Source of the DNA: CAVSUZ01 sp963791885 | GTDB taxonomy: Bacteria > Pseudomonadota > Alphaproteobacteria > Acetobacterales > Acetobacteraceae | DNA: 64,000 nucleotides | Assembly: GCA_963791885.1 (NCBI GenBank) | Contig: CAWBUL010000005.1 | Coordinates: 1,736,001 to 1,800,000, forward strand | Direction: 5' to 3' | Part shown: piece after piece, positions 1 through 9,481 of the stretch | How positions within the stretch are numbered: position 1 is the stretch's first letter | Layout: the number at the start of each line of letters is the position of its first letter | Position numbers and translations under genes: made by a program | Notes under the pieces: generated by a model | What the model saw: only the letters and a program-made list of their open reading frames with translations | Database searches by the model: none | Told to the model about the DNA's origin: nothing

Positions 1-200
1 GCGAGTTCGCCGGGGCGAGGGAACGGCACGTAGCGGATCGGAACCCCAATGCGCTCAGCGATCGCGCGGGCGAGGGAAGGGGAGACGCCTTCCGGATCGC
101 CGGAACCGGACTTGCCCGATACCAGCAGGAAGTTGGACATATTGATGCCGGCGCGAAGGACGCCCTGAGGCGCAAGTTCGCTGCGGATCTGATCGGACAT
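1..200 (-). CDS. Substrate-binding protein of an ABC transporter, N-terminal part (truncated by window edge)
   Basis: Only the first 66 or so residues are in the window; the gene runs off the left edge. It begins MSDQIRSELAPQGVLRAGIN and continues with a stretch in which a bound solute family would have G-x-S-P-S-L-A-R-A-I-A-E-R-I-G-V followed by V-x-F-P. That pattern (an opening strand 'LRAGIN', then 'GVSPSLARAIAERIGVPIRYVPF') is typical of family 3 extracellular solute-binding proteins, as used for polar amino acids. No signal peptide precedes it, so it may be a cytoplasmic or wrongly started member. It lies 25 bases downstream of the MFS transporter on the same strand and is probably cotranscribed with it. 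The ligand cannot be told. Confidence 0.55.
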   Translation of the reverse strand, partial: MSDQIRSELAPQGVLRAGINMSNFLLVSGKSGSGDPEGVSPSLARAIAERIGVPIRYVPFPRPGEL

Positions 201-225
201 GGGCGTCTCCTGTTCGCCGCCCGAT

Positions 226-1524
226 TTACGCGGCGGGGGCGGGAACCCGCAACCCGTGCGGCCGGCCCAGCACGATCAGCACCAGACTGGCAAGCACGAT
301 GAACCCGACGACCGGCAGCATCGTCAGGGGAAAGCTTCCGGTTCCTTGCTTGGTCCATCCCATGAACAGGTTGCAGAAGAAACCCATGCCGGTACCGATG
401 GCGTTGATCATCGCCAACCCGGCGGCCGCGCTGCGGGATGACAACCATTCCGAAGCGAGCGCCCAGAACGGTCCGCGCGTCAGTGCAGTCGCGGTCACCG
501 AAATGCAGAGCAACGCAACCGTGGCTGCCAGTCCGGTGAACGGAATGCAAAGCACCAGCGCGACACCGCTGATCATCAGCGGACCGAACGTGTGCCAGTA
601 GCGCTCATTCGTCCGGTCCGAGCGAAATCCCCACCAGATCATGGCGACGGCCGCAATGACATTGGGCAGCGCGTTCAACCAGCCGGTCGCCATTGTGGAG
701 ACGCCGAAGGACTTGATGTATTGCGGCATCCACAGCCCGAGGCCGGAACTGGCCGTGGCACCCCCGGCATAAACCAGCGCCATGGCAAGCACATACCGAT
801 TACGGATGATGTGCAGCACCGGATGGTGCTCCACGGGTTTGCGCTGGCGGTTCTCTTCCTCCAAACGCCGGATCAGCCAGGCTTGTTGATCTGGCGCGAG
901 CCAGCTTGCGTTCTCCGGCTTGTCCGTCAGCCAGAGCAAGGCGACGAAGCCGAGGATTATGGCCGGCGCGGCTTCCAGGATGAACAGCCACTGCCATCCG
1001 GCCAGACCGAGCACACCATTCATGCCGAGCAACGCGGCCGAAATGGGCGAACCGACGAAGCCCGAAACCGGGATCGCCACCATGAAGATACCGACGATCT
1101 TGGCCCGCTGCTCTGCGGGGAACCAATAGGTCAGATACAGGATCACGCCGGGGAAGAATCCGGCCTCGGCAGCACCGAGCAGGAACCGGATCAGGACGAA
1201 GGAGTTAGGACCCGCGGCGGCAGCCATGAAACCGGAGACCAGCCCCCAGGAGATCATGATCCGCGCGATCCATCGCCGAGCCCCGACGCGGGCAAGGGCG
1301 AGGTTGGAGGGAACCTCGAACAGGCAGTACGAAACGAAGAAGATGCCCCCGCCCAGCCCGAACGTCGCTGGGGAGATGCCGAGAGCCTTGTTCATCTGCA
1401 GGGCAGCGAAGCCTGCATTTACCCGGTCTATGTAGCAGACCAGGTAAGCCAGCATCAGGAACGGCAGCAAACGATACGAGACACGGCGAATCGTGGCCTG
1501 AGCCACCGGGTCGGTGGTGAGCAT
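226..1524 (-). CDS. MFS transporter, anion:cation symporter (phthalate/tartrate permease-like)
   Basis: A 432-residue inner-membrane secondary transporter. The N-terminus has RRVSYRLLPFLMLAYLVCYIDR followed by NAGFAALQMNKALGISPATFG, the signature of the ACS family of the major facilitator superfamily, which moves organic anions such as tartrate, phthalate, glucarate or allantoate. Some twelve hydrophobic segments follow, with the TM4-5 motif in LGAAEAGFFPGVILYLTYWFP and a charged central loop around residues 195-235. A strong ribosome-binding site (GGAGGAAAC) lies just before the ATG. It is preceded on the same strand by a frameshifted acyl-CoA ligase gene and followed by a solute-binding protein gene. 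The substrate is probably a carboxylate, by family inference only. Confidence 0.85.
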   Translation of the reverse strand: MLTTDPVAQATIRRVSYRLLPFLMLAYLVCYIDRVNAGFAALQMNKALGISPATFGLGGGIFFVSYCLFEVPSNLALARVGARRWIARIMISWGLVSGFMAAAAGPNSFVLIRFLLGAAEAGFFPGVILYLTYWFPAEQRAKIVGIFMVAIPVSGFVGSPISAALLGMNGVLGLAGWQWLFILEAAPAIILGFVALLWLTDKPENASWLAPDQQAWLIRRLEEENRQRKPVEHHPVLHIIRNRYVLAMALVYAGGATASSGLGLWMPQYIKSFGVSTMATGWLNALPNVIAAVAMIWWGFRSDRTNERYWHTFGPLMISGVALVLCIPFTGLAATVALLCISVTATALTRGPFWALASEWLSSRSAAAGLAMINAIGTGMGFFCNLFMGWTKQGTGSFPLTMLPVVGFIVLASLVLIVLGRPHGLRVPAPAA

Positions 1525-1585
1525 GCGTTTCCTCCGTTTTCTTTGTTGCTAGCATGCGGTCGGTCGGCGCCGGAAGCAAAGGGTG

Positions 1586-3260
1586 TCAGCCGGCGAGGAG
1601 ATCGCCGTAGAGGGTGATCACGTCGCGCCGGCGCACCTTGTTCGACGGTGTCAGCAGATGGTTCTCGATCGTGAATGCCGGGACCAGAGCGTGGTGGCGG
1701 ATGCGCTCGGTGACGGACAGGGCCTCGTTTACGCGTGACAGTGCGGATCGGATGGCGGTCTCGTCACAGTTCTCGGCCGGCACGATCAGCGCGGAGAGAC
1801 TGGATTGCCCCTCACCCAGCACCACCGCCTGGGCGATTTCGCGTTGCGTGCACAGGATCGATTCAACACGCGCGGGCGACACGTTCTCACCACCCGAAAG
1901 CACGATCATGTCCTTCTTGCGATCGGTGATCCGCAGATAGCCGTCGGGATCGAGTTCGCCGACGTCGCCTGTATGCAGCCATCCATCGCGGATCGCCGAC
2001 GCCGTGTCGTCGGGACGATTCCAATACCCCAACATCACCAGCCCACCACGGACCAGGATCTCCCCGTCATCGGCAATGCGAAGGTCGACACCCTCCAGCG
2101 GTTTGCCGACAGTCTCGACCCGGATCGCGTCAGGCGGGTTGGCACTGATGACCGGTCCGGCTTCTGTCTGCCCATAGCCCTGGATCAGCCGCAGGCCCAT
2201 CGCGAGGAAGAAGCGGCCCACCTCCGGTTCCAGCCGCGCGGCGCCACTGACAATCCCCTTGATCTGCCCGCCGAATCGCGCCCGAACCTTCGCGCGCACT
2301 AAGCGATCGAGCATGGGATCGGCCACCCGTTCCCAAGGTGTCAGGTGTAGACCATCAGTCTGTCTTGAGACCCAGCGTTAAGGCGCTCTGAAACAGCGCG
2401 CGCTTCCACCCCGGCTCGCGAGCGATCTGACCCAGAACTCGCGCGCGGATCACCTCCAGCACGCGTGGCACTGCCGTCAGTATGGTCGGTCGGACCGTCA
2501 GGAGATCCGAGGCGAGGTGCTCCACCCCCCGGGAATAGACGATCTCACATCCCAGGCTGGGCAGAAGGAACTGCCCTACGGTGTGCTCGTAACTGTGCGC
2601 GACCGGCAGGTATGACAGGTAACTCTCGTTGCCCAGGCGCAGAGGCCGGAGCAGGGCGAAAGCACCGCGGCAATTCGAGACGATGGAGCGGTGAGGCAGC
2701 ATGACTCCCTTGGGGGCGCCCCCCGTTCCGGAGGTGTACAGCAGGCAGGCGAGCGTTTCAGAGGAGATTCCTGCGGCTCGCGTGGCGAGGTCCGGTAGAG
2801 GCGGTGTGCCGGTCAATTCGCCCCAGCCGACTGCGTCGGTCACCGACCCGTCCATCACGACGATCGGCCCCTGCATTCCGGCCGCGCGCAATTTCTCCGC
2901 CAAGGCCGCCGAGGACACGATGGCCGCACGGGCACCGGAATCGCGAACGATATGGGCGTGGTCTTCGACCGTGTTGCTCACGTACGTGGGCACAGGTACC
3001 AGCCGCAGCGACATCAGCGCCGTCTCCGCGATGACGTATTCGGGACGGTTCTCTGCGACCATCACGACCCGATCGCCGGTGTTGAGACCGGACTGTGCCC
3101 ACCAGCCGGCCACCGCGCCGGTCTCGCGGGCGAAGGCAGACCATGCGATCGTCTGCCACTTGCCCGCGGCGAATCGCCGCAGCATCGGCCGGTCGGGCCA
3201 TTCCGCCGCCCGGCCAAGCATCATCGCCGGCAGGCTCGGCCAGGCTGGGTAGGTTTGCAC
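1586..3260 (-). pseudogene. Long-chain acyl-CoA synthetase (AMP-binding), disrupted by one +1 frameshift
   Basis: Activates fatty acids to acyl-CoA through an acyl-adenylate. The upstream segment (3260 down to 2355) begins at a GTG with GAGGAAG before it. It carries the N-terminal domain and the P-loop-like AMP-binding motif LLYTSGTGGAPKGVMLPH. It then stops at 2355-2357 after GLKTD. In the +1 frame the protein continues directly as TDGLHLTPWERVADPMLDRL, then QGYGQTEAGPVIS, the GYWNRPDDTASAIRDGWLHTGD motif and ITDRKKDMIVLSGGENVSP. Removing one base near 2360-2372 gives a continuous protein of about 557 residues, the normal FAA1-type length. Because both halves are fully conserved, a sequencing insertion or a very recent mutation is likely. 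Confidence 0.85.
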
Positions 3261-3335
3261 GTCGCTTCCTCGCCCTTTGATGCGCCGGGGGGTGGGCCTA
3301 CATCCCGGAGACAACAACCGCAGGACCGATAGCCG

Positions 3336-5120
3336 ATGACCCTTGCCGGGACCACCGCCGGAACGCTTCCGGCCTGGGATCTGGGCGATCTCTACCCAGA
3401 CTCGGAATCGCCCGCGGTGACGCAAGACTTCGTCGACGCAGAGCGCCAGGCACGTGCTTTCGCAACTGATTACGCCGGCAAGCTAGCCGAGCTGAGTGGC
3501 GGGGCGCTTGCCGAGGCGATCGCGCGTTATGAGCAGATCGAGCAGACGTTGGGCCGGCTGGCCTCCTACGCGCAGCTTCTGTTCGCCGAAGATTCGTCGC
3601 GCGCGGAGAACGGCCGCTTTTACCAGACCGTCAGTGAGCGGGTGACGGCGATCAGCAGCCACATGATCTTCTTCACGCTGGAACTGAACAGGCTGGAGGA
3701 TGCGGTATTGGAGGCGAAGCTCAAAGATCCCGCCCTGGCCCATTGGCAGCCGTGGCTGCGGGATCTGCGCGTCTTTCGCCCTCATCAGCTGTCTGACGAA
3801 CTTGAAAAGCTGTTGCACGAGAAGGAAGTGACGGGCCGCTCGGCCTGGAGCCGGCTGTTCGACGAAACGATCGCCGGCATGCGGGTGCCCGTGAACGGTG
3901 AGGAACTGACGGTCACTGATGCGCTGAACAAGTTGTCGGATCGGGACCGGAGTGTCCGTGAAGCGGCAGGGCGCGCGATCGGTGAGACGTTCGGCAAGAA
4001 CATCAAGCTCTTCAGCCTGATTACCAACACACTCGCCAAGGACAAGGAGATCATTGACCAGTGGCGGCGCTATCCTCGTCCTGCCAGCTCCCGCAATCTG
4101 GCCAACATGGTGGAGGATGAGGTGGTAGACGCGCTGGTCAGCGCGGTCCGTTCGGCCTATCCCCGCCTGTCTCACCGGTATTACATGCTGAAAGCGAGAT
4201 GGCTCGGTCTGTCAAAGCTTCAGCACTGGGATCGCAATGCGCCGCTGCCAGAGGACGATGATCGGGAGATCGCATGGGACGATGCGCGAGGCCGAGTGCT
4301 CCACGCGTACCGTGCTTTCAGTCCAGAACTCGCTGATATCGGCGCCAGATTCTTTGAACGTCCCTGGATCGACGCGAGGCTGACTCCCGGCAAAGCGAGC
4401 GGGGCGTTCGCGCATCCCACTGTGCCTTCTGTTCATCCGTATCTGCTGGTCAACTATCACGGAAGGGCGCGCGACGTGATGACCCTGGCCCACGAATTGG
4501 GGCATGGTGTTCATCAGGTTCTGGCGGGTGAAGCGCAGGGCTATCTGCTATCGGGCACGCCCCTGACCTTGGCTGAAACAGCCAGTGTTTTCGGCGAGAT
4601 GTTGACGTTTCGTGCACTGTTGGATGCCGAGAGCGACCCGCGCCGGCGTCGAACCATGCTCGCCTCTAAAGTGGAGGATATGCTTAATACGGTGGTGCGA
4701 CAGATTGCCTTCTATGAATTCGAATCCCTGCTCCATGACGCACGCCGTAGCGGTGAGCTGCTGCCGGACCAAATTGGCGTGCTGTGGCGAAAGGTGCAAA
4801 CCGAAAGCCTTGGGCCTGCGTTCGAATTCACGCCCGAATACGACGTCTTCTGGTCGTATGTACCTCATTTCATTCACACACCGTTCTACGTCTATGCCTA
4901 TGCGTTTGGAGATTGCCTGGTGAATGCACTGTGGCAGGTCTTCCAGTCCGGCCATCCGGCGTTCCAGGCAAAATACCTCGACATGCTGCGGGCTGGCGGA
5001 ACAAGACGGCACAAGGAACTGCTTGCGCCCTTCGGATTGGACGCATCGGATCCGGCGTTCTGGAATCGCGGATTGGACGTGATCGCCGGGTTCATCGACG
5101 AGCTGGAGCGGCTGGGCTGA
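3336..5120 (+). CDS. pepF: Oligoendopeptidase F (M3 family zinc metallopeptidase)
   Basis: A 594-residue cytoplasmic peptidase that cleaves short peptides. The zinc motif HExxH appears as TLAHELGHGVHQV at about residue 385, and the third ligand glutamate lies downstream in the stretch LAETASVFGEMLTFRALLD. The N-terminal half is the alpha-helical M3 domain, including the stretch QLLFAEDSSRAENGRFYQTV. Length and layout match the pepF group of M3B peptidases. The ATG at 3336 is divergent from the acyl-CoA ligase, with 75 bases between the starts. Its TGA overlaps the ATG of the next gene (ABC1 kinase) as TGATG, so the two are probably translationally coupled. Confidence 0.93.
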   Translation: MTLAGTTAGTLPAWDLGDLYPDSESPAVTQDFVDAERQARAFATDYAGKLAELSGGALAEAIARYEQIEQTLGRLASYAQLLFAEDSSRAENGRFYQTVSERVTAISSHMIFFTLELNRLEDAVLEAKLKDPALAHWQPWLRDLRVFRPHQLSDELEKLLHEKEVTGRSAWSRLFDETIAGMRVPVNGEELTVTDALNKLSDRDRSVREAAGRAIGETFGKNIKLFSLITNTLAKDKEIIDQWRRYPRPASSRNLANMVEDEVVDALVSAVRSAYPRLSHRYYMLKARWLGLSKLQHWDRNAPLPEDDDREIAWDDARGRVLHAYRAFSPELADIGARFFERPWIDARLTPGKASGAFAHPTVPSVHPYLLVNYHGRARDVMTLAHELGHGVHQVLAGEAQGYLLSGTPLTLAETASVFGEMLTFRALLDAESDPRRRRTMLASKVEDMLNTVVRQIAFYEFESLLHDARRSGELLPDQIGVLWRKVQTESLGPAFEFTPEYDVFWSYVPHFIHTPFYVYAYAFGDCLVNALWQVFQSGHPAFQAKYLDMLRAGGTRRHKELLAPFGLDASDPAFWNRGLDVIAGFIDELERLG

Positions 5121-6472
5121 TGCCACGCGACGAAGACGCTTCGATCATCGGGGAGCTGCGACGCATGGCACGCACGTCGGGTGCCGTCGGCGGGATCGCC
5201 GCACGTGTCGCTGGCGCGCGGGTATTGGGCATAAAGACCGATCGCACGGCCCACGCCGAGGATCTACGTGCGATCCTGGGCGGTCTTAAAGGACCGCTGA
5301 TGAAAGTGGCGCAGTTTCTGTCCACCGTGCCGGATGCGTTGCCGGCGGAATATGCGGCCGAGTTGGCTGAGCTCCAGGCCAATGCGCCGCCGATGGGATG
5401 GAACTTCGTCCGACGGCGGATGGCCAGCGAACTCGGTGCCGGCTGGGAGAGTAATTTCGCTTCGTTCGGACGCGAGGCGGCGGCGGCCGCAAGCCTGGGC
5501 CAGGTGCACCGGGCACGATTGAAGGACGGCACCGACGTTGCCTGCAAGCTCCAGTACCCCGACATGCCGAGCACAGTGGAAGCAGACCTGCGGCAACTGC
5601 GCGTGGCGATGGCAATCTATCACCGCATGGACAATGCCATCCAGCATGAGGAAATCTACAAGGAGCTGTCCGAACGGCTACGGGAAGAACTCGATTATCT
5701 GCGCGAAGCGGCGCAAATGCGCCTTTACGGCATCATGCTACGCGAACAGTCGACTGTGCATGTGCCATTGCCGATTGCGCCCCTCTGCACCCGCCGGCTT
5801 CTGACAATGACATGGCTGGAAGGCCGGCCGTTGATGCGTCGACTAGAAGAGAACCCGCCGCAAGAGGAGCGGAATCGCATCGCGGAGGCGCTGTTTCATG
5901 CGTGGTACGTGCCCTTCTACCGCTACGGGGTGATTCACGGTGATCCGCACTTGGGAAACTATCAGGTGCGGCCTGATGCATCGGTGAATCTGCTCGACTT
6001 TGGTGCTATCCGCGTGTTCGACCCACGCTTCGTGCGTGGCGTGATTGCCCTCTACGAAGCGGTGCGTGATAACGATGACGAGAAGGCGCATCACGCCTAT
6101 CAAACGTGGGGCTTCACGCACCTGAGCCGCGAGAAGATGATGGTACTCAATATGTGGGCAAAGTTTCTCTATGAGCCATTGATCGAGGATCGGCCCCGAC
6201 GCATCCAGGAGACCAACGACCCGCAATACGGACGCGAAGTTGCGGAGAAAGTACATGCCGGCCTGAAGCGTACCGGCGGGGTGCGACCGCCGCGGGAATT
6301 CGTGCTGATGGATCGCTCGGCGATCGGCCTGGGCGGTGTGTTCGTGCGTTTGGGTGCCGAGCTGAACTGGCACCGGCTGTTCCAAAATCTCGTCGCCGAT
6401 TTCAGCGAAGAGAAGCTTTCGGAGCGCCAGGGCAAGGCGCTGGCCGAAGCAGGCGTGCCGCCGGCGGGTTAA
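5120..6472 (+). CDS. ABC1/AarF-type atypical protein kinase-like protein (UbiB family)
   Basis: A 450-residue member of the ABC1/UbiB family, whose members are atypical kinases tied to quinone biosynthesis and lipid trafficking. The start was set at 5120 because it overlaps the pepF stop; a longer open frame upstream lies inside pepF. Visible motifs are LMKVAQFLSTVPDALP (the position of the family KxGQ motif, here KVAQ), the alanine-rich loop AAAAASLGQVHRARL replacing a glycine-rich loop, VACKLQYP with the ATP lysine, the catalytic loop VIHGDPHLGNY and the metal motif LLDFGAIR. There is no clear C-terminal membrane segment, unlike E. coli UbiB. It ends 4 bases inside the convergent hydantoinase gene. 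Confidence 0.88.
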   Translation: MPRDEDASIIGELRRMARTSGAVGGIAARVAGARVLGIKTDRTAHAEDLRAILGGLKGPLMKVAQFLSTVPDALPAEYAAELAELQANAPPMGWNFVRRRMASELGAGWESNFASFGREAAAAASLGQVHRARLKDGTDVACKLQYPDMPSTVEADLRQLRVAMAIYHRMDNAIQHEEIYKELSERLREELDYLREAAQMRLYGIMLREQSTVHVPLPIAPLCTRRLLTMTWLEGRPLMRRLEENPPQEERNRIAEALFHAWYVPFYRYGVIHGDPHLGNYQVRPDASVNLLDFGAIRVFDPRFVRGVIALYEAVRDNDDEKAHHAYQTWGFTHLSREKMMVLNMWAKFLYEPLIEDRPRRIQETNDPQYGREVAEKVHAGLKRTGGVRPPREFVLMDRSAIGLGGVFVRLGAELNWHRLFQNLVADFSEEKLSERQGKALAEAGVPPAG

Positions 6473-8505
6473 CGCGCTACCGCAATTTCCAGCCAACCGC
6501 GCTGATCAAACCGGGCAGAATCGCCAGCGCGGATTAAAATCGTGGTTGCCTCGGATTCTACCAGTGCAGGCCCAGCCAGGCGCTGGTCCTGACCAAAAGC
6601 GTCGAAGGCGAACACGGGCACCTCCATCCATTGCTGAAGAAATACGCGGCGTGATGCGATAGTGGCTGCGTCGGTCGGGCGCGAGGGTTCGGGAATGGCA
6701 GGCGGAGGCAGCACGCCAATGACCGAGGTTCGGGCGTTCACGACGACAACCTCCTGGTCCGCCATCGCGTAGGTATAAAGTGCGCGGTGGCGCTCTTCGA
6801 AGGCGTCTTCAATCGCCTTTGCGGCGTCTGCGCTGTCCCATGCGATCTCGTCCAATCCAACCGCGATCTCAAACACCTGCTCGCCGTAGCGCATATCAGC
6901 CGAACGCCTGATCTGGATTGGACCATCAAACCAGCCCAGCCGGGTGCGGCCCTCGGCCTCCATCTCCGCGAATGCCGCGCTTAACCTGACGACGTCGATG
7001 CCTGCGCTCTGCGGCAAACTGCGCGCCAGTTCAATGCGAAGGTCCGTATTCAACATGCCCCAGGCGGACAGAACAGGCGCTGTCAGCGGCACGATAACCC
7101 GTTCGATCCCGAGTTCGGCGGAGACTGCCGACACGTGCAGGCCGGCCGCACCGCCGAACGCAAGGAGTGTGTGTCGGCGCGGATCCACGCCACGGCGTAC
7201 GGTGGCGACACGCACCGCATCAGCCATGCGAGCGTTGATCATGCGGTGGATACCGGCAGCCGCGGCGACTTCATCCAGACCAAGCGCCTTGGCAAGCGGC
7301 GCGATTGCTGCTCGAGCGGCCACAATGTCCAGCCGCCGCCGTCCGCCGAGAAAGCGATCCGGCTCAAGCAGGCCCAGGATGAGATTAGCGTCGTTGACGG
7401 TGGGCTGATCGCCACCGTAGCCATAACAGGCTGGGCCGGGCACGGCGCCGGCGCTGCGTGGCCCGACGCGCAGCAACCTGGACGGATCAAGATGTGCAAT
7501 CGACCCGCCACCTGCGCCGAGGGTCACGATATCCAACGCGGGCAGAGCGATGCGCGCATTACCCACAGTGCGCCGGGACGACAGGCTGGGCGCGCTGTGG
7601 CGGATCACAGCGATGTCCGTGCTGGTCCCGCCCATGTCGAAGGTGATCAGGTCGGATCCGACACCCTGGCGGGAAAGCGCCACGCCGGCGGCTACGCCAC
7701 CTGCCGGCCCGGACAATGCCGTGCCCGCCGCGAGCCTACATGCCTCGGTCAGGGACGCCACCCCGCCGTGCGACAGGATCACGAAGAGCTCCCCGCCGAA
7801 TCCGGCGTCGCGCAATCTGGTTTCGAGGTGACCAAGATAGGACTCGATTACCGGCCCGGCGCAGGCGTTTGCCACGGTCGTCGAAAAGCGTTCGAACTCC
7901 TTGATTTCCGGCAAAACTACAGACGATCGCGTAACATAAAGCTGGGGTACCCTAGCGCGCACCGCTTCTGCTGCCTCCAGTTCGTGACGCGGATTCCGCC
8001 AGGAATGCAGAAAGCAGATGGCGACCGAGCGAACGCCGGACGCGGCGATCACGTCGATCGCCGCGTCAAGGGATGCGCGATCGAGGGGCGTCTCGACGGA
8101 CCCGTCGGCGCGCAATCGCTCCGTGACGCCGAGCCGGAGATGACGGGGCACGAGCGGCTCCGGCGGAGGCATGCGCAGGTTGTAGCGGTCGGGTTTCAAG
8201 CCTTCCCGCATCTCGATGACATCGCGATGTCCTGCGGTGGTCAGCATGGCGGTCGACGCAGCCTTGCCTTCTAACAGGGCGTTGGTCGCGACCGTTGTGC
8301 CGTGGACGATGCGCGCCGTCTCCGAGAGCAGACCCGCGGTAGTGAGACCGATTTGGTGCGCCCCCAGCCGCAGCGCATCCAGCACGCCAACCGACTGGTT
8401 GTCCGGCGTGGTAGCGGCTTTGGCGGCAACGGTCGTTCCGTCGGATCGAGTGATGACGATGTCGGTGAACGTGCCGCCGACGTCGATTCCGATGGTGGTG
8501 GGCAT
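6469..8505 (-). CDS. hyuA: Hydantoinase/oxoprolinase subunit A (HyuA family)
   Basis: A 678-residue ATP-dependent ring-opening hydrolase subunit acting on hydantoins or 5-oxoproline-type lactams. The start at 8505 places the ATP-binding phosphate loop at the N-terminus (MPTTIGIDVGGTFTDIV), as in the family. An in-frame extension upstream is rich in random-looking residues and runs into tsf. Other family blocks are VHGTTVATNALLEGK, LSGPAGGVAAGVALS, LITFDMGGTSTDIAVI, LGAGGGSIAHLD and VGPRSAGAVPGPACYG. Length is typical. A HyuB partner would normally follow, but none lies next to it here; the next gene is the convergent ABC1 kinase. Confidence 0.92.
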   Translation of the reverse strand: MPTTIGIDVGGTFTDIVITRSDGTTVAAKAATTPDNQSVGVLDALRLGAHQIGLTTAGLLSETARIVHGTTVATNALLEGKAASTAMLTTAGHRDVIEMREGLKPDRYNLRMPPPEPLVPRHLRLGVTERLRADGSVETPLDRASLDAAIDVIAASGVRSVAICFLHSWRNPRHELEAAEAVRARVPQLYVTRSSVVLPEIKEFERFSTTVANACAGPVIESYLGHLETRLRDAGFGGELFVILSHGGVASLTEACRLAAGTALSGPAGGVAAGVALSRQGVGSDLITFDMGGTSTDIAVIRHSAPSLSSRRTVGNARIALPALDIVTLGAGGGSIAHLDPSRLLRVGPRSAGAVPGPACYGYGGDQPTVNDANLILGLLEPDRFLGGRRRLDIVAARAAIAPLAKALGLDEVAAAAGIHRMINARMADAVRVATVRRGVDPRRHTLLAFGGAAGLHVSAVSAELGIERVIVPLTAPVLSAWGMLNTDLRIELARSLPQSAGIDVVRLSAAFAEMEAEGRTRLGWFDGPIQIRRSADMRYGEQVFEIAVGLDEIAWDSADAAKAIEDAFEERHRALYTYAMADQEVVVVNARTSVIGVLPPPAIPEPSRPTDAATIASRRVFLQQWMEVPVFAFDAFGQDQRLAGPALVESEATTILIRAGDSARFDQRGWLEIAVAR

Positions 8506-8542
8506 TTTCGCATTGTGCGATGCCCGCATCGGCTGGGCCAGA

Positions 8543-9454
8543 TCAGCGACCGGCGGTCGAAGCGACCTCCGACGCGAAGTCAGGACCCTGTGGCTTGTCG
8601 ATGCCTTCGCCCAAGGCGAAGCGGGCAAAGTCAGCCACCGTGGCGCCGGCCTTCTTCAGCACAGCCTTCACCCGGCTTTCCCCATCATGCACCCAGACCT
8701 GCTCCAGCAGAACCACTTCCTCGTAGTATTTGCGGATGCGGCCTTCGATCATCTTCTCGATGATTGCGTCCGGTTTGCCGGAATCCTTTGCCTGATCGCG
8801 TAGGATAGCCTTCTCCCGCTCCAGTGCAGCGGGATCGACGCCGGTGATGTCCACTGCCTCCGGGCGGGATGCGGCCACGTGCATGCCGACCTGGCGGCCA
8901 AGCATCTCCAGCGCATCCAGCGGCCCGTCCGATTGAATTGCGACGATCACGCCGATCTTGCCGAGCCCAGGCTTGAGCGCCTGATGGACGTAAGTCGCCA
9001 CAGCGCCGCGATCCACACCGATCACACGGGCTCGCCGAAGGTTCATGTTCTCGCCTACCGTCGCGATCAGGTTGGTCAGGGTTTCGCCGACGGTAGTGCC
9101 GGACCCGGGGTAGGGCGCCGCTTTGATCGCCTCCAAGTCCTCTCCGACCTCCAGCGCGATCTTCGCCACCTGCTCCACGAAATCCTGGAACGTGTCGTTG
9201 CGGGCGACGAAATCGGTTTCCGCGTTCACTTCCACCATCGCGGCCTTCAGCGGGGCGGAGGCAACGCCGATCAGGCCCTCGGCAGCGACACGGCCGGACT
9301 TCTTGGCAGCTGCCGCCAGCCCTTTCTTCCGCAGCCAGTCAACCGCCTCCTCCAGGTCGCCGCTGGTTTCGGTCAGTGCACGCTTGCAGTCCATCATGCC
9401 GGCGCCGGTCTTCTCGCGAAGATCCTTCACCAGCGTTGCGGTGATCTCAGCCAT
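8543..9454 (-). CDS. tsf: Translation elongation factor Ts
   Basis: The nucleotide-exchange factor for EF-Tu, 303 residues. The N-terminal UBA-like domain is clear (MAEITATLVKDLREKTGAGM, then MDCKRALTETSGDLEEAVDWLRKKG), followed by the core motif AMVEVNAETDFVARNDTFQDFV that contacts EF-Tu. It follows rpsB by 27 bases on the same strand, the universal rpsB-tsf pair. The usual downstream pyrH-frr genes are absent; a hyuA gene comes next instead. Confidence 0.98.
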   Translation of the reverse strand: MAEITATLVKDLREKTGAGMMDCKRALTETSGDLEEAVDWLRKKGLAAAAKKSGRVAAEGLIGVASAPLKAAMVEVNAETDFVARNDTFQDFVEQVAKIALEVGEDLEAIKAAPYPGSGTTVGETLTNLIATVGENMNLRRARVIGVDRGAVATYVHQALKPGLGKIGVIVAIQSDGPLDALEMLGRQVGMHVAASRPEAVDITGVDPAALEREKAILRDQAKDSGKPDAIIEKMIEGRIRKYYEEVVLLEQVWVHDGESRVKAVLKKAGATVADFARFALGEGIDKPQGPDFASEVASTAGR

Positions 9455-9481
9455 CGTTCGGTCCCAGTCGAAAAAGGTCGG

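Noticed and set aside
592..1617. 341-codon plus-strand frame
   Set aside because: Antisense of the MFS transporter, whose minus-strand product is clearly conserved.
7135..8274. 379-codon plus-strand frame
   Set aside because: Antisense of hyuA; no motif.
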